Shown: piece by piece, positions 11,313-22,356 of the stretch
Numbering within the stretch: position 1 is the stretch's first letter
How the letters are laid out: every line of letters starts with the position of its first letter
Assembly (NCBI GenBank): GCA_039829965.1
Contig: CP139909.1
Span: forward strand, 496,001-560,000
DNA: 64,000 bases
Source of the DNA: Buchnera aphidicola (Chaetogeoica yunlongensis)
Lineage (GTDB): Bacteria; Pseudomonadota; Gammaproteobacteria; Enterobacterales; Enterobacteriaceae
Direction of reading: 5' to 3'
Position numbers and translations under genes: made by a program
Notes under the pieces: model-generated
What the model was told of the DNA's origin: nothing
The model's input: the letters and a program-made list of their open reading frames with translations, nothing else
Database searches by the model: none

Positions 11313-13442
11313 CTATCTATTTTCTCGTGAGGAAATAATAGATTCAGCAATATTAACAGACATTTCCGAATATTTTAAAAATTCCATAGAATAAGAAGCT
11401 CTACCTTGAGTTTGAGATCTCACGTCAGTAGCATAACCAAACATACAAGATAATGGGACTTGAGCACAAATAGATTTTCCCAAAGATAAATCTTTCATGC
11501 CTTCAATAACACCTCTTCTTCGATTTAAATCACCTATAACATCACCCATGTATTCTTCAGGAGTTTCAATTTCTACCTTCATTATTGGTTCAAGTAAAAT
11601 TGGATTAGCTTTTTTAAAAGCATCCTTAAAAGCTAATGATGCTGCTAATTTAAATGCAATTTCAGAAGAATCTACATCATGATAAGAACCAAAATGCAAA
11701 CGAACACCAATATCTACTACAGGATAACCAGCTAATGGTCCGCTTATGAGTTGTTCTCGTATTCCTTTATCAATTGCAGAAATGTATTCTCCAGGAATAA
11801 CTCCTCCTTTTATGTCGTTTATAAAAACATATCCAGATTTACTAAGAGGTTTTAATGGAAATAAATCTATAACAACATGACCATATTGTCCTCTTCCACC
11901 AGATTGTTTAATATATTTCCCCTCGATGTTTTCTATAGAACGTCGAATAGTTTCTCTATAAGATACCTGAGGTTTACCAACGTTAGCGATTACACCAAAT
12001 TCTCTTTTCATTCTATCAACAATTATTTCTAAATGTAATTCACCCATACCAGAAATAATTGTTTGATTAGATTCATTATCAACACCTACTTTAAAAGAAG
12101 GATCTTCCTTGGTTAATCTATTCAATGCAACACTCATTTTTTCTTGATCAGATTTAGTTTTTGGTTCTACTGCTACGGAAATTACAGGATCAGGAAAATC
12201 CATCTTTTCTAACACAATAACTTTAGCAGGATCACATAAAGTATCTCCAGTAGTTACACTTTTTAAACCAATAGCTGCAGCAATATCACCAGCTCTAACT
12301 TCTTTTATTTCTTCTCTTTTATTAGCATGCATTTGGACAATTCTACCAAAACGTTCTTTTTTATTTTTTGCTGAATTATAAATAACATCACCAGAACGTA
12401 CAACACCTGAATATACTCTAAAAAAAGTCAAATTTCCTACAAATGGATCCGTAGCAATCTTAAACGCTAATGCAGAAAATGCCTCTTTATCATTTGCAAA
12501 ACGAATATTACAATCAGTGGATAATTTACTATCATCATTGTTGTTTGTTATACCTTTAATAGAAGAAACATCTATAGGAGAAGGTAAATATTCAATTATT
12601 GCATCTAGTAACGCTTGAACTCCTTTATTTTTAAATGCAGAACCACACGTCACTAAAACTATTTCATTATTTAATACACGTTGACGTAAAGAATTTTTAA
12701 TGTCTAATTCAGACAATTCATCTCCAACTAAATATTTTTCCATTAAAACATCATTATTTTCTACTGAAGACTCTATTAATTTTTGATTCCATAGATCCGA
12801 TATTTCTTTTAAATCATCGGGAATATTATCATATATGAAGGTTATACCTTGATCTATATCATTCCAATAGATAGCTTTCTTTTTTATCAAGTCAACAACT
12901 CCTGTAAAATTTTCTTCAGAACCTATTGGAATTTGTATCGGGATAGGATCTATTCCTAAACGAAACTTCATTTGCTCAATAACATTAAAAAAATTAGCTC
13001 CCATACGATCCATTTTATTTACAAATGCTATTCTAGGAACTTTATATTTATTTACTTGTCTCCATACTGTTTCTGATTGCGGTTGCACTCCCCCTACAGC
13101 ACAATATACCATGACAGCACCATCCAAAACTCTCATAGATCTTTCTACTTCTATAGTAAAATCTACATGACCGGGAGTGTCAATTATATTAATTCTATGC
13201 GGTAAAAACTGTTTAGACATACCCGACCAAAAAGTAGTAGTTGCTGCAGATGTAATAGTAATACCTCTTTCTTGTTCTTGTTCCATCCAATCCATAGTAG
13301 CTGCACCATCATGCACTTCTCCAATTTTATGATTAATACCCGTATAAAATAAAATTCGTTCAGTTGTAGTAGTTTTACCAGCATCAATATGAGCGCTAAT
13401 ACCTATGTTTCGGTATTGTATTATAGGTGTTAAACGAGTCAT
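11313..13442 (-). CDS. fusA: Translation elongation factor G
   Basis: EF-G is the translocase GTPase, also used in ribosome recycling. It has 709 residues (E. coli 704). G1 AHIDAGKT is at residues 17-24, G3 DTPGH near 90 and G4 NKMD near 144. The domain IV tip segment [17 protein letters not shown] and the C-terminal [20 protein letters not shown] are conserved. A short Asn/Asp-rich insertion (NNNDDSK) near residue 295 explains the extra length. It lies between rpsG and tufA. Confidence 0.98.
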   Translation of the reverse strand: MTRLTPIIQYRNIGISAHIDAGKTTTTERILFYTGINHKIGEVHDGAATMDWMEQEQERGITITSAATTTFWSGMSKQFLPHRINIIDTPGHVDFTIEVERSMRVLDGAVMVYCAVGGVQPQSETVWRQVNKYKVPRIAFVNKMDRMGANFFNVIEQMKFRLGIDPIPIQIPIGSEENFTGVVDLIKKKAIYWNDIDQGITFIYDNIPDDLKEISDLWNQKLIESSVENNDVLMEKYLVGDELSELDIKNSLRQRVLNNEIVLVTCGSAFKNKGVQALLDAIIEYLPSPIDVSSIKGITNNNDDSKLSTDCNIRFANDKEAFSALAFKIATDPFVGNLTFFRVYSGVVRSGDVIYNSAKNKKERFGRIVQMHANKREEIKEVRAGDIAAAIGLKSVTTGDTLCDPAKVIVLEKMDFPDPVISVAVEPKTKSDQEKMSVALNRLTKEDPSFKVGVDNESNQTIISGMGELHLEIIVDRMKREFGVIANVGKPQVSYRETIRRSIENIEGKYIKQSGGRGQYGHVVIDLFPLKPLSKSGYVFINDIKGGVIPGEYISAIDKGIREQLISGPLAGYPVVDIGVRLHFGSYHDVDSSEIAFKLAASLAFKDAFKKANPILLEPIMKVEIETPEEYMGDVIGDLNRRRGVIEGMKDLSLGKSICAQVPLSCMFGYATDVRSQTQGRASYSMEFLKYSEMSVNIAESIISSRENR

Positions 13443-13529
13443 TCTATCCCTCTAATTTTTATATAGTAAATTATTTTACTAATATAGAAATTAATAATAA
13501 ATATTAATTAATCAAAAAATAACAACATT

Positions 13530-14000
13530 TTACCAACGATAATGAGCAAAAGCTTTATTAGCTTCAGCCATTCGATGCACATCTTCTCTTTTTTTAACTG
13601 CCGATCCTTTATGCTCTGTTGCATCAAATAATTCATTAGCTAATCTTATAGTCATTGACTTGTCACTTCGTTTCCGAGCGGCATAAATAATCCAACGCAT
13701 AGCTAAAGCATGACGTCGTACTGGACGAACTTCTATTGGAACTTGATAAGTTGAACCACCAACACGACGAGATTTAACTTCTACAGTAGGACGTACATTT
13801 TCTAACGCCATTTCTAATGATTCTAATTCAGATTTTCCAATTTTCTTAGCTAATAAAATTAAAGCATCATAAACAATCTCTTCAGCAATGGATTTTTTAC
13901 CATCAATCATTATAATATTAATAAATTTTGCTACAATTTCTGAAGAAAACTTAGGATCTGGTAAAATTTTTCTATGACCAATACCACGACGTCTTGGCAT
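13530..14000 (-). CDS. rpsG: Small-subunit ribosomal protein S7
   Basis: S7 nucleates assembly of the 30S head and contacts the E/P-site tRNA. The ATG at 13998-14000 gives [18 protein letters not shown] and a 156-residue product; 16 upstream in-frame codons were rejected because they precede the universal start. Conserved parts are [17 protein letters not shown] and the C-terminal AHYRW. In E. coli it is the translational repressor of the str operon. Confidence 0.97.
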   Translation of the reverse strand: MPRRRGIGHRKILPDPKFSSEIVAKFINIIMIDGKKSIAEEIVYDALILLAKKIGKSELESLEMALENVRPTVEVKSRRVGGSTYQVPIEVRPVRRHALAMRWIIYAARKRSDKSMTIRLANELFDATEHKGSAVKKREDVHRMAEANKAFAHYRW

Positions 14001-14085
14001 AATAATTATGCTCCATAAAAATTTTAATTTGAAATAATCCACATGCATAATAAAAATACTATATTTTAATTTTACACATTTTACT

Positions 14086-14457
14086 CTATTTTTTTATTTT
14101 TACTCCATATTTAGACCTACTTTTACTTCGATTTTTTACTCCTGCACAATCTAAAGCTCCTCTAACTACATGATAACGAACTCCAGGCAAATCTTTTACA
14201 CGACCACCTCTAATTAAAATAACTGAATGTTCCTGTAAATTATGACCTTCACCACCAATATAAGCAGTTACTTCATATCCGTTTGTTAAACGAACCCTAC
14301 ATACCTTGCGTAATGCAGAATTAGGTTTTTTAGGAGTGGTAGTATATACCCTAATACAAACTCCTCGTTTTTGAGGACACTTATTCAATGCTGGAACATT
14401 ATTTTTTATTAATTTTCTCGTTCTAGATTGTCGAACTAACTGATTCACTGTAGTCAT
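14086..14457 (-). CDS. rpsL: Small-subunit ribosomal protein S12
   Basis: S12 is the decoding-centre protein of the 30S subunit. It has 123 residues (E. coli 124). The streptomycin-relevant segment [18 protein letters not shown] has the normal lysine at position 43. The loop [14 protein letters not shown] contains the aspartate that RimO modifies in E. coli. It is first in the str operon, about 90 nt after tusB. Confidence 0.98.
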   Translation of the reverse strand: MTTVNQLVRQSRTRKLIKNNVPALNKCPQKRGVCIRVYTTTPKKPNSALRKVCRVRLTNGYEVTAYIGGEGHNLQEHSVILIRGGRVKDLPGVRYHVVRGALDCAGVKNRSKSRSKYGVKIKK

Positions 14458-14546
14458 AACAGTACCCTATTACAAATATAAAAATATAAAATTATTAAAC
14501 AAATCAAAAAACTAAAATAAAAAATAACATAAAAAATGATATAAAA

Positions 14547-14834
14547 TCACCATAAAATTTGCTTTTCATGTTGTTCAGTCAAATTAACAAATTTCTTATA
14601 GTCTATTACCTGAACACATGAAGAAATCTTTTTTAATAACCCCCTAGCACATAAATCATCTTCTAAAACATATAAAAAAACAGATAAAGATAATAATTGT
14701 TTTAGAAAAATATTATCTTCTAATGCCATTATTACACTATTTTGTAACATTAATACATCATCTAATGATTCTAACATATTGATGAACAATACCATATCAG
14801 TTTCAAATGGGGAACGCATTAAAATATGCAACAT
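14547..14834 (-). CDS. tusB: TusB, sulfur-relay protein subunit
   Basis: TusB is part of the TusBCD hexamer that passes sulfur from TusA to TusE for 2-thiolation of U34 in Lys/Glu/Gln tRNAs. It has 95 residues, the E. coli length. It begins MLHILMRSPFETD and ends QHEKQILW, like E. coli MLHTLHRSP...HPSQMAW. It lies 18 nt after tusC and about 90 nt before rpsL, so it may be transcribed with the str operon. Conservation is moderate; the call rests partly on position. Confidence 0.9.
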   Translation of the reverse strand: MLHILMRSPFETDMVLFINMLESLDDVLMLQNSVIMALEDNIFLKQLLSLSVFLYVLEDDLCARGLLKKISSCVQVIDYKKFVNLTEQHEKQILW

Positions 14835-14852
14835 ATAAATAAACCAATCTTT

Positions 14853-15215
14853 TTAAAAATTAATTATTAAATTACTATCATTCAATTTCATACGGATTTT
14901 ACTAGAAGATAAAATTGAAATATCTAAAATAAAATCTTTATTTAAGAAAACACCTCTATCTTTTAATGATTGTTTGCACAAATAAAATTTAGTAATACCA
15001 AATAATGGCAAAATTTTAAAAGAAGGAAGATAATTTCGTGACAAAATAACTTCTGGTTTTTGAAATCTAAATAACTGAAAAATTCCATCTCCAATAAAAA
15101 AAACTGAAATATTACTATGAATAAGAGAAATAGATAACAATAAATCTAAACCTTCGCGACCATAACTAATACCATGAGGAACACAAGAAAAAACGAACGA
15201 AATATTTTTTTTCAT
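14853..15215 (-). CDS. tusC: TusC, sulfur-relay protein subunit
   Basis: TusC is the second subunit of the TusBCD sulfur-transfer complex. It has 120 residues (E. coli 119). The N-terminal pattern SFVFSCVPHGISYGREGLDL matches the DsrF/TusC family (E. coli has APHGTAAGREGLDALLA). It carries no catalytic cysteine requirement in this complex. It sits between tusD and tusB with spacers of 11 and 18 nt. Confidence 0.92.
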   Translation of the reverse strand: MKKNISFVFSCVPHGISYGREGLDLLLSISLIHSNISVFFIGDGIFQLFRFQKPEVILSRNYLPSFKILPLFGITKFYLCKQSLKDRGVFLNKDFILDISILSSSKIRMKLNDSNLIINF

Positions 15216-15226
15216 AATGCTACCAA

Positions 15227-15619
15227 CTAAAATCGTATAATTCGATCACTAATTTCTAAATAATCTGAAAATTTACTCAATCCAGTTAAAATAAAAGATG
15301 ATCTTAAATTACTTTTCTTTAAAATGTTATCTTGCTGTTTATCAACTATCACATCAACAACACCTCTTCTCGATGCAGCACTCATACAAACAAATAATTT
15401 TACTGAATGTTGTTTATGTAATATAACCCACTTCCTAACTAAATCATATTCGTCACTACTAAAAGATATAAATCCATTAGCATTTAATACTCCATCGCAA
15501 TAAAAAAATGCACTTAATAATCTATTTTTACTAGCAACTAGTGCATTACAAAATAGTAATGCAGTAGTAGAATTCTGAGTTCCGTATGGTGCACCAGTAA
15601 CTAAAATCGTATAATTCAT
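15227..15619 (-). CDS. tusD: TusD, sulfur-relay cysteine carrier
   Basis: TusD is the subunit of TusBCD that carries the persulfide, receiving sulfur from TusA and giving it to TusE. It has 130 residues (E. coli 128). The active cysteine is present at residue 78 in LFVCMSAASRRGV, matching E. coli Cys78. The N-terminus MNYTILVTGAPYGTQNS is family-like. It is first in the tusDCB run. Confidence 0.95.
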   Translation of the reverse strand: MNYTILVTGAPYGTQNSTTALLFCNALVASKNRLLSAFFYCDGVLNANGFISFSSDEYDLVRKWVILHKQHSVKLFVCMSAASRRGVVDVIVDKQQDNILKKSNLRSSFILTGLSKFSDYLEISDRIIRF

Positions 15620-15695
15620 ATTAATTTATAACCTTATATTACTGATATATATAAATTAAAATTAAAAAAATCTATATAACTATTTATATAAAATA

Positions 15696-16454
15696 TCATT
15701 TATGTTTTACATTTATTAACTCTATCTCAAATATAAAAATTAAATTCTTAGAAATTTCAGAAGTTCTATATTTTACATATGTCAAATTTTGAGGTATAAT
15801 TAATGTTATTTTTCCACCTTTTCTTATATACTTCAAACCTTCTTGCCATCCTAGTATTACACTATTTAAAGGAAACGATACTGGTATACCACGTTTATAA
15901 GAGTTATCGAATTCACTACCATTAACCAACGACCCTTTATAATGAACTGTAACAACATCATCATCTTGTAATTTTCTACCATAACCTTTTTTTTGAACAA
16001 AAAAAATCAAACCAGAAGAAGTTTTTTTAAAATGATTTTTTGTTAATGCTTTCTTAATATACTTTTCACTTGCAATTTTATTATTTTTAGCTTGTATTTT
16101 TAAAATCAACTCTTCAGCACATTTTAACTTTTTTTCTAATTGTATTAACCTTAAAGTAATCTCTTTTTCAGAAAAAACAGATCTTCCTAAAATAGAGTCT
16201 CTTATACCTAATAATAAACTATCTCTATTTAAAATTACTCCTAACTTTTTTTGCTCATTAACAGAATGATTAATATATTTTCCTAACGATATTCCTAAAG
16301 CATAAGCCTGTCTATTAGAAATACTATTTAAATTATTTTTAACAACATCACGTCTTAAATTAATTAAAAATGTATCAGCATATAAATTTTTTTTATAAAA
16401 AAATAATAAAAAAATTATAAAAAAAATTAAAAATAAATTTTTAAATATAGCCAT
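15696..16454 (-). CDS. fkpA: FkpA, periplasmic FKBP-type peptidyl-prolyl isomerase
   Basis: This is a predicted periplasmic chaperone/prolyl isomerase. I chose the ATG at 16452-16454 because GGAG lies just upstream and it gives a signal peptide (hydrophobic stretch at about residues 6-20, possible cleavage after YA). The N-terminal helical dimerisation domain runs to about residue 130, followed by the FKBP domain (VTVHYKGSLVNGSEFDNSY; GWQEGLKYIRKGGKITLIIP). It has 252 residues (E. coli 270). The loop near NLTYVKYRTSEISKN is diverged and shortened, and the AYG found in active FKBPs reads TYV. Chaperone activity may matter more than isomerase activity. Confidence 0.9.
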   Translation of the reverse strand: MAIFKNLFLIFFIIFLLFFYKKNLYADTFLINLRRDVVKNNLNSISNRQAYALGISLGKYINHSVNEQKKLGVILNRDSLLLGIRDSILGRSVFSEKEITLRLIQLEKKLKCAEELILKIQAKNNKIASEKYIKKALTKNHFKKTSSGLIFFVQKKGYGRKLQDDDVVTVHYKGSLVNGSEFDNSYKRGIPVSFPLNSVILGWQEGLKYIRKGGKITLIIPQNLTYVKYRTSEISKNLIFIFEIELINVKHK

Positions 16455-16499
16455 AATTTCTCCAAAAAAAATTATTTCTTCAATCATAATCTATATGTC

Positions 16500-17156
16500 A
16501 ATAAATAATTAATACTTATTTACACTAAAATTTTTATTTAAAACATAGAATTAAAATAATTTTTATTTTTTACAACTATGACTAAATACTCATATATATG
16601 AAAATATAAATAATAAATTTAATAATAATAAATTCCACTTTGAAAAAGAAAAATTTACTATTATATTAAAATACAACTAATTTATATATCTAACATTATT
16701 AAATTCTCAAATTAAACTTCTGAAAATATTACACAAAAATTTAAACTAAAATAACTGAATATACTATTCATTAATACAATTCTACTAATTATTTTAAAAT
16801 ACATCAAAAAAAAATATAAAATTATAAAATTTTACATATAAACAAATAACATAAAATACATAATTATTTATGTATGCTTTACTAAAACAAATACTACATT
16901 TATTACACTAATTTATTAATTTAGTCCAACTCTTCACCAATATTATAAATATTTCGAATAAAAAATTTAAATAATTACTACAAATATTAAAATATAAATA
17001 TTAATAAATTATTGTTTAAAACACTATTTTATACATAAATATTTTAAATTATTAATAATATAAAAAACTGAATGAACATACATATTAATGATTTATTATA
17101 ATTAACTATTAAAACTACTAAATTTAATCTAATAACTAAAATATAGGTTATTAAAA
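16500..17156. other. Non-coding stretch between fkpA and tsgA
   Basis: About 650 nt of nearly pure AT sequence separates the divergent fkpA (-) and tsgA (+). No ORF, RNA gene, strong promoter pair or repeat is recognisable. It probably represents eroded genes (E. coli has many genes between these two loci) plus the promoters of both flanks. Confidence 0.5.
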
Positions 17157-18320
17157 ATGAAAAAAAAAATACACACAATAGGACTAACTTGCATTAGTTT
17201 TCTTTCCTATTCTTTAATAGGTGCTTTAATCACAGTTACTGGAGTCATTTTAGAAAATATTTCTGAATATTTTAACGTAACACTTACAAAAATGAGCAAT
17301 ACATTTACCTTTTTAAATGCTGGAATTCTATGCGCAACTATTTTAAATTCTTGGTTTATTAATATTTTTAAAATTAAAACACAATTAATTTTTGGATTCA
17401 TATCCACTATTATTTCTTTAATAATTCTAATTCATAGTAATACTCTTATAAATTTTTCTTTAAGCTTATTTATGTTAGGATTAATTAGTGGAAGCACTAT
17501 GTCTATAGGAACATTTTTAATTACTAATCAATACAACCAAAAAGCACGAGCTTCTATGCTGTTATTGACTGATTCATGCTTTAGCATGTCAGGAATAATA
17601 TTTCCAACTATTACAGCCTTAATTATTTCAAATAATATAAAATGGTACTGGATATACATAATTATAGGTACAATTTACTCAATAATATTTTTATTAGCTA
17701 TAAATATTAAATTTCCTAAAACTTTCAAAAAAAAATTCAATATAACAAAAAAAACATGGAATATTCCTATATTTTGTTTATCAATATCAGCTTTACTCTA
17801 CATTTTAGGACAATTAAGTTTTGTATCGTGGATGCCTGAATATACCATGCAATACATTCATTTAAATATTAATCAATCTGGACAATTAGCTAGTAAATTT
17901 TGGATGGCTTACATGATAGGAATGTGGTTTTTTAGTTTTATATTGAAATTTTTTAATTTAAAAAAAATAATAATAACATTATCAGGTCTGTCTTCATTAT
18001 TAATGTATTTATTCAATAATTTCTATAACTACACATTATTAAATATTTTAATATTATTATTAGGATTTTTTTCAAGTGCTATTTATACTATTATTATTAC
18101 ATTAGCTTCACAACAAACATGTGCATCTTCTCCTAAAACAATTAATTACATTTTAACTAGTGGTACAATAGGGACACTATTAACATTTATATTAACTGGA
18201 CCTATTGTTAAAAAATATGGAATTTTTTCAGCTCTCATCACCTCAAATATACTATATACTATAGTATTTTTATCACTAATAATATTTTATTTTTTAACAA
18301 AAAAAATACGTTTAATTTAA
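17157..18320 (+). CDS. tsgA: TsgA-like MFS transporter
   Basis: This is a predicted 12-span inner-membrane transporter of the major facilitator superfamily, 387 residues (E. coli TsgA 393). Hydrophobic segments alternate along the whole length, beginning at residues 8-30. Segments such as [20 protein letters not shown] and the [21 protein letters not shown] region resemble TsgA. The substrate is unknown. It is one of few transporters in this window and convergent with trpS: the two stop codons share the tetranucleotide TTAA at 18317-18320. Confidence 0.85.
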   Translation: MKKKIHTIGLTCISFLSYSLIGALITVTGVILENISEYFNVTLTKMSNTFTFLNAGILCATILNSWFINIFKIKTQLIFGFISTIISLIILIHSNTLINFSLSLFMLGLISGSTMSIGTFLITNQYNQKARASMLLLTDSCFSMSGIIFPTITALIISNNIKWYWIYIIIGTIYSIIFLLAINIKFPKTFKKKFNITKKTWNIPIFCLSISALLYILGQLSFVSWMPEYTMQYIHLNINQSGQLASKFWMAYMIGMWFFSFILKFFNLKKIIITLSGLSSLLMYLFNNFYNYTLLNILILLLGFFSSAIYTIIITLASQQTCASSPKTINYILTSGTIGTLLTFILTGPIVKKYGIFSALITSNILYTIVFLSLIIFYFLTKKIRLI

Positions 18321-19324
18321 AATAATCCTATTAAAACTTTTATTTTTTTTAAAAATACACTTGCATGAATACTAGCTTTCTTAGCACCTTCATTTAATAA
18401 ATTCTCTAAATATTCTTCATTTTTTCTAAAATTAAAATATAATTTTTGAAACTTAATTAAAAAATCAGCTACTACTCTTGCCACTTCTGATTTAAAAAAT
18501 TCATACGATTTGTTATAAAATTCTCTTTCTATATCAACTATCTCTTTACCAGTTATACCAGAAAAAATATCTATTAAATTAGAAATCCCCATTTTATTTT
18601 TCATATCATAAAAAATTCTAGGAGGAGTATCAGAATCAGTAACTGCAAATTTAATTTTTTTGATTACAGATTGAATATCATCTAACAAAAAAATTACACC
18701 ATTAACATTAATATCTGATTTAGACATTTTTTTTGTAGGATTAGATAAAGATAAAATATTAGATCCCTGATGCACAATTCTACTCATCGGAATCTTAAAA
18801 ATATTTCCATACAATTTATTAAAACGACGAGCTATTCTGCAAACTAATTCCATATGTTGTTTTTGATCACGTCCAATAGGAACCAAATCAGTATTATATA
18901 ACAAAATATCTGAAGCCATCAAAATAGGATAATTTAACAAACCAGAATTAATATTTTTAAAATATTTTAACGATTTTTCTTTAAATTGAATCATTCTTGA
19001 AAGTTCTCCATAATAAGTATAACACGTTAATAACCAATGTAATTCAGAATGTTCATGAACATGAGATTGTAAAAAAACAACACTTTTGCTTGGATTAATG
19101 CCACATGCTAAATATATTGCAAATACATCTAAAATATTTTTTTTTAATAAATTAGAAGCACGTCTAACAGTGATAGCATGTAAATCTGCAATACAATAAA
19201 AACATCTATAATCCTGTTGAATTTTAATCCATTCACGTAATACTCCAATATAATTTCCTATAGTTAAACTACCTGAAGGTTGAATAGCACTAAATACATT
19301 TTTTTTTACATGTTTTATAATCAT
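18317..19324 (-). CDS. trpS: Tryptophanyl-tRNA synthetase
   Basis: This class I aminoacyl-tRNA synthetase charges tRNA-Trp. It has 335 residues (E. coli 334). The HIGH-like motif is TIGN at residues 21-24 (in [13 protein letters not shown]), and KMSKS is at residues 199-203. [19 protein letters not shown] is also characteristic. In E. coli it neighbours gph-rpe-dam-damX-aroB-aroK; here gph, dam and damX are gone but the rest of the order remains. Confidence 0.97.
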   Translation of the reverse strand: MIIKHVKKNVFSAIQPSGSLTIGNYIGVLREWIKIQQDYRCFYCIADLHAITVRRASNLLKKNILDVFAIYLACGINPSKSVVFLQSHVHEHSELHWLLTCYTYYGELSRMIQFKEKSLKYFKNINSGLLNYPILMASDILLYNTDLVPIGRDQKQHMELVCRIARRFNKLYGNIFKIPMSRIVHQGSNILSLSNPTKKMSKSDINVNGVIFLLDDIQSVIKKIKFAVTDSDTPPRIFYDMKNKMGISNLIDIFSGITGKEIVDIEREFYNKSYEFFKSEVARVVADFLIKFQKLYFNFRKNEEYLENLLNEGAKKASIHASVFLKKIKVLIGLF

Positions 19325-19440
19325 AAAATTATTTCTTTTAAAATTAAAATTTAAAATATTAATACTCTTAACTAGACCTTATATCTTATAATAACAATAA
19401 TCAAAATAAATACTTTAATATTCATATTAAAAATATTATT

Positions 19441-20139
19441 TTAACGTACACTTCTACTAATAAAATTAACTTTTTTCAACTCATTACGCAAACACCTTAT
19501 GGTTTCAACATAATTTATAGTATTAAAAATAGCAGAACCTATTACAAAAATATCAACTCCACAATTAGCAATTGCAAATATATTGCTTTTATTAATTCCA
19601 CCATCTACTTCTAATAAAATATTTCTATTACTCTTATTAATTAAATTTCTTACTATTCTTATTTTATCCAATACAGATGAAATAAATACTTGACCAGGAA
19701 ATCCAGGATTTACAGACATTAATAAAATTAAATCAATTTTATCTATAAATTTATTCAAAATATTTAATGAAGCGAAAGGATTTAATACCAATCCAACTTT
19801 ACAATTATAATTCTTAATTAACTTAATGGTTTCATTTACATTCGTAGTAGATTCTGGATGAAAAGAAATAACTTCAACATTTAATTTTGCAAATTTAACC
19901 ACTAAATCATCTACGGGTGAAGTCATTAAATGTACATCAAACTTAGCATAACGAATTTTTTTATATTTAAATAATGACTCTAATACTAAAGGACCAATTG
20001 TTAAATTTGAAACAAAATGATTATCCATAACATCAAAATGAATCATATCACTACCAGCATCCAATACATTACAAATTTCCTCACCTAATTTCGAAAAGTC
20101 AGCAGATAAAATAGAAGAAGCTAAAAGAAAATTTTTCAT
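19441..20139 (-). CDS. rpe: Ribulose-phosphate 3-epimerase
   Basis: This enzyme interconverts ribulose-5-phosphate and xylulose-5-phosphate in the pentose phosphate pathway. It has 232 residues (E. coli 225). Metal and catalytic residues are visible: His34/Asp36 in MIHFDVMDNHF, His70 in FDVHLM and Asp179 in LLEVDGGIN. The phosphate loop MSVNPGFPGQ is intact. The C-terminus is a few residues longer. It lies downstream of aroB, separated by 100 nt containing a 19-nt palindrome. Confidence 0.96.
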   Translation of the reverse strand: MKNFLLASSILSADFSKLGEEICNVLDAGSDMIHFDVMDNHFVSNLTIGPLVLESLFKYKKIRYAKFDVHLMTSPVDDLVVKFAKLNVEVISFHPESTTNVNETIKLIKNYNCKVGLVLNPFASLNILNKFIDKIDLILLMSVNPGFPGQVFISSVLDKIRIVRNLINKSNRNILLEVDGGINKSNIFAIANCGVDIFVIGSAIFNTINYVETIRCLRNELKKVNFISRSVR

Positions 20140-20158
20140 ATTTTTTCCAAAAATAAAA

Positions 20159-20177
20159 TCACTATATAATATAGTGA
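20159..20177 (-). promoter_or_regulatory. Perfect 19-nt palindrome upstream of rpe (possible attenuator or terminator)
   Basis: Nine-base arms (TCACTATAT and ATATAGTGA) flank a single central base, between the aroB stop and the rpe start. Read on the minus strand, the hairpin is followed by a T-rich run (TTTTATTTTT) and then the rpe ribosome-binding GGA. It could be a weak intrinsic terminator for aroB or a hairpin in the rpe leader. A tight loop and AT-rich stem make it marginal. Confidence 0.3.
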
Positions 20178-20238
20178 CTCATAAAAATATAATTTATATT
20201 AACTAAAACATATATATAATATATAGAAATATTAACTT

Positions 20239-21321
20239 TTAAAATTTTTGTATCACTGATATTAATACATCTTCACTTACATCAGAAAAAATTTTAACTT
20301 TTCCTATTGACACTGGTAAAACAAATCTTAATAAACCTGACACAACTTTTTTATCTCTCCTAAAACTTAACATATAGGATTGAAAACACATATTTTTAGG
20401 TCCTGTAACTGGTAATCCAATTCTTTTTAATAAAGTAACTATTCTAATAAAATCTATTTTATTTAAAAATCCCAACAATTCTGAAGTTTTAGCAGCCATA
20501 ACCATCCCAACTGAAATAGCCTCACCGTGCAACCATTTACCATATCCTAAAAATGTTTCAATAGCATGTCCATAAGTGTGCCCTAAATTAAGCAACATTC
20601 TATCGTTTATTTCTTTTTCATCTTTTTCAACAATATGTTTTTTAATTCTACAACATTTATTAATACAATAAAATAACGCTTTTTGATCCAAATCTAAAAG
20701 TAATTTTATATTTTTCTCTAACCAATCAAAAAATTTTTTATCGAACGAAATAGCATATTTTACAATTTCAGCCATTCCAGATATTAATTGATTTTTAGGT
20801 AACGTAGATAAAAAATTTAAGTTTATAATAACAGAACTAGGTTGCCAAAAAGAACCAATCATATTTTTTCCTAAAATATGATTTACTGAAGTTTTTCCAC
20901 CAATAGAAGCATCTACCTGTGCTAATAATGTTGTAGGAATTTGTATAAACCTAATTCCTCTTTGATAAATAGAAGCAATAAAACCAGACAAATCACCAAT
21001 TACCCCACCTCCTAATGCAATTAAAACTGTATCTCGACTATATGATTTTTCTAATAACTTAGATACAATTTTTTCTACAATAGTAATATTCTTATAAATT
21101 TCTCCATCATTTATAGTGATATTACTAAATTTCACTCTTAATTTACTTAAACAATAAGAGATACTACTATTCCAAAGATTAAATATTATCTTATTAGTAA
21201 TAATAACTACTTGAGTATACGACTGAATAGGAAAAAAAATATTCTTGATGGAAAATAAATCAAATCCAATATAAATCGGATATTCATTATTCTTCAAATT
21301 TACAATTAACTTTTCTAACAC
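20239..21321 (-). CDS. aroB: 3-dehydroquinate synthase
   Basis: AroB converts DAHP to 3-dehydroquinate, the second step of the shikimate pathway to aromatic amino acids. It has 360 residues (E. coli 362). The NAD-binding motif ALGGGVIGDLSGFIASIYQRG is intact, with the Zn-ligand region NLGHTYGHAIE and GEAISVGMVMAAK. It is immediately followed in transcription from aroK (23 nt apart), as in E. coli. Buchnera supplies aromatic amino acids to its host, so retention fits. Confidence 0.97.
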   Translation of the reverse strand: MLEKLIVNLKNNEYPIYIGFDLFSIKNIFFPIQSYTQVVIITNKIIFNLWNSSISYCLSKLRVKFSNITINDGEIYKNITIVEKIVSKLLEKSYSRDTVLIALGGGVIGDLSGFIASIYQRGIRFIQIPTTLLAQVDASIGGKTSVNHILGKNMIGSFWQPSSVIINLNFLSTLPKNQLISGMAEIVKYAISFDKKFFDWLEKNIKLLLDLDQKALFYCINKCCRIKKHIVEKDEKEINDRMLLNLGHTYGHAIETFLGYGKWLHGEAISVGMVMAAKTSELLGFLNKIDFIRIVTLLKRIGLPVTGPKNMCFQSYMLSFRRDKKVVSGLLRFVLPVSIGKVKIFSDVSEDVLISVIQKF

Positions 21322-21344
21322 GTATTATCTCCAATAATTTTAAA

Positions 21345-21878
21345 TCACACTGAATAATTTTTTAATAAATTAATAATATAACATACAGTTGCTTTTATAC
21401 TTTTATTATTCATATGTACTGTAATATCAGCTATTGATTCATATAGAGGATTTCTATTATCAGCTAATACTTCCAAAACTGACTGAATAGACATGTTATT
21501 ATCAATTTGTAACAAAGGACGCTTTTTATCTAATTTTGTTCTTAGTAATTGTTTTTCTATAGAAGTTTCCAAATAAACAACAATCCCTCGAGATGATAAC
21601 TTATTTCGTATTTCACTAGAAAGCACAGATCCTCCACCAGTAGATAGTACAATCCCTGTCTTATCAATAATTTCATTAATTACCAATTTTTCTCGTTTTC
21701 TAAAACCAGATTCACCTTCAATATCGAAAATCCAACTAATATCTACACCTGTGCGGTTTTCTATTTCCTGATCTGAATCAAAAAATTCCATGTGTAATTT
21801 TTGAGCTAATTTACGACCAATTGTACTTTTTCCTGCACCCATAGGCCCAACTAAAAAAATATTTCGTTTCTCTGCCAT
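21345..21878 (-). CDS. aroK: Shikimate kinase I
   Basis: AroK phosphorylates shikimate with ATP. The ATG at 21876-21878 gives [20 protein letters not shown], nearly identical to E. coli AroK; 13 upstream in-frame codons were rejected. It has 177 residues (E. coli 173). The Walker A motif is residues 11-19; shikimate-binding Asp34 and Asp36 are in FFDSDQEIE, followed by FRKREK and LSTGGGSV. It is first in the aroK-aroB-rpe run. Confidence 0.97.
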   Translation of the reverse strand: MAEKRNIFLVGPMGAGKSTIGRKLAQKLHMEFFDSDQEIENRTGVDISWIFDIEGESGFRKREKLVINEIIDKTGIVLSTGGGSVLSSEIRNKLSSRGIVVYLETSIEKQLLRTKLDKKRPLLQIDNNMSIQSVLEVLADNRNPLYESIADITVHMNNKSIKATVCYIINLLKNYSV

Positions 21879-21917
21879 TTTTATTAAATTGTTAAAATAA
21901 TCTGTTAAATATCTCAT

Positions 21918-22356
21918 ACACAGCGTTATAAAAACTGGTAAGATGTGAAATTTTAATATAAATCATTTAAAATAATTATATTAAAAATAAATATATACTA
22001 AAAATATAGCAATATTAAAATTAGTGTATTTCTAAATAAATTTATATAATGCAACACTTCATAATGCTATACAAACATATATAAATCTATGTAAAATCAC
22101 TATATATAAAATATTACTTAAAAATCATCTTAAAATAATACAATAAATTCATATATTCATTTTAATAAATAACACAACTTATTTTAAAAAAAAATAAATA
22201 TTATTAAAATAATTTTAAATTTAAAATGTATTTTACTAATTTATTAAAAATTTACTAGTTAAAGTTTATATATTGACAAACTTATAACTTAAATTTAAAA
22301 TAAAATTACATTGATAAAATCATCAAAAAAAATAAATTATCATTATAAAATAATAA
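21918..22356. other. Non-coding stretch upstream of aroK and tRNA-Ser
   Basis: About 440 nt between the divergent aroK (-) and tRNA-Ser (+). It contains a consensus-like promoter for the tRNA (described separately). The remainder is AT-rich with no ORF or repeat that I can support. Confidence 0.5.
22273..22301 (+). promoter_or_regulatory. Sigma-70 promoter of tRNA-Ser(GGA)
   Basis: A perfect -35 TTGACA (22273-22278) is followed by a 17-nt spacer and a -10 TAAAAT (22296-22301, five of six matches). The predicted start near 22308 is about 50 nt before the tRNA. Nothing else lies between it and the tRNA gene. Confidence 0.55.
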
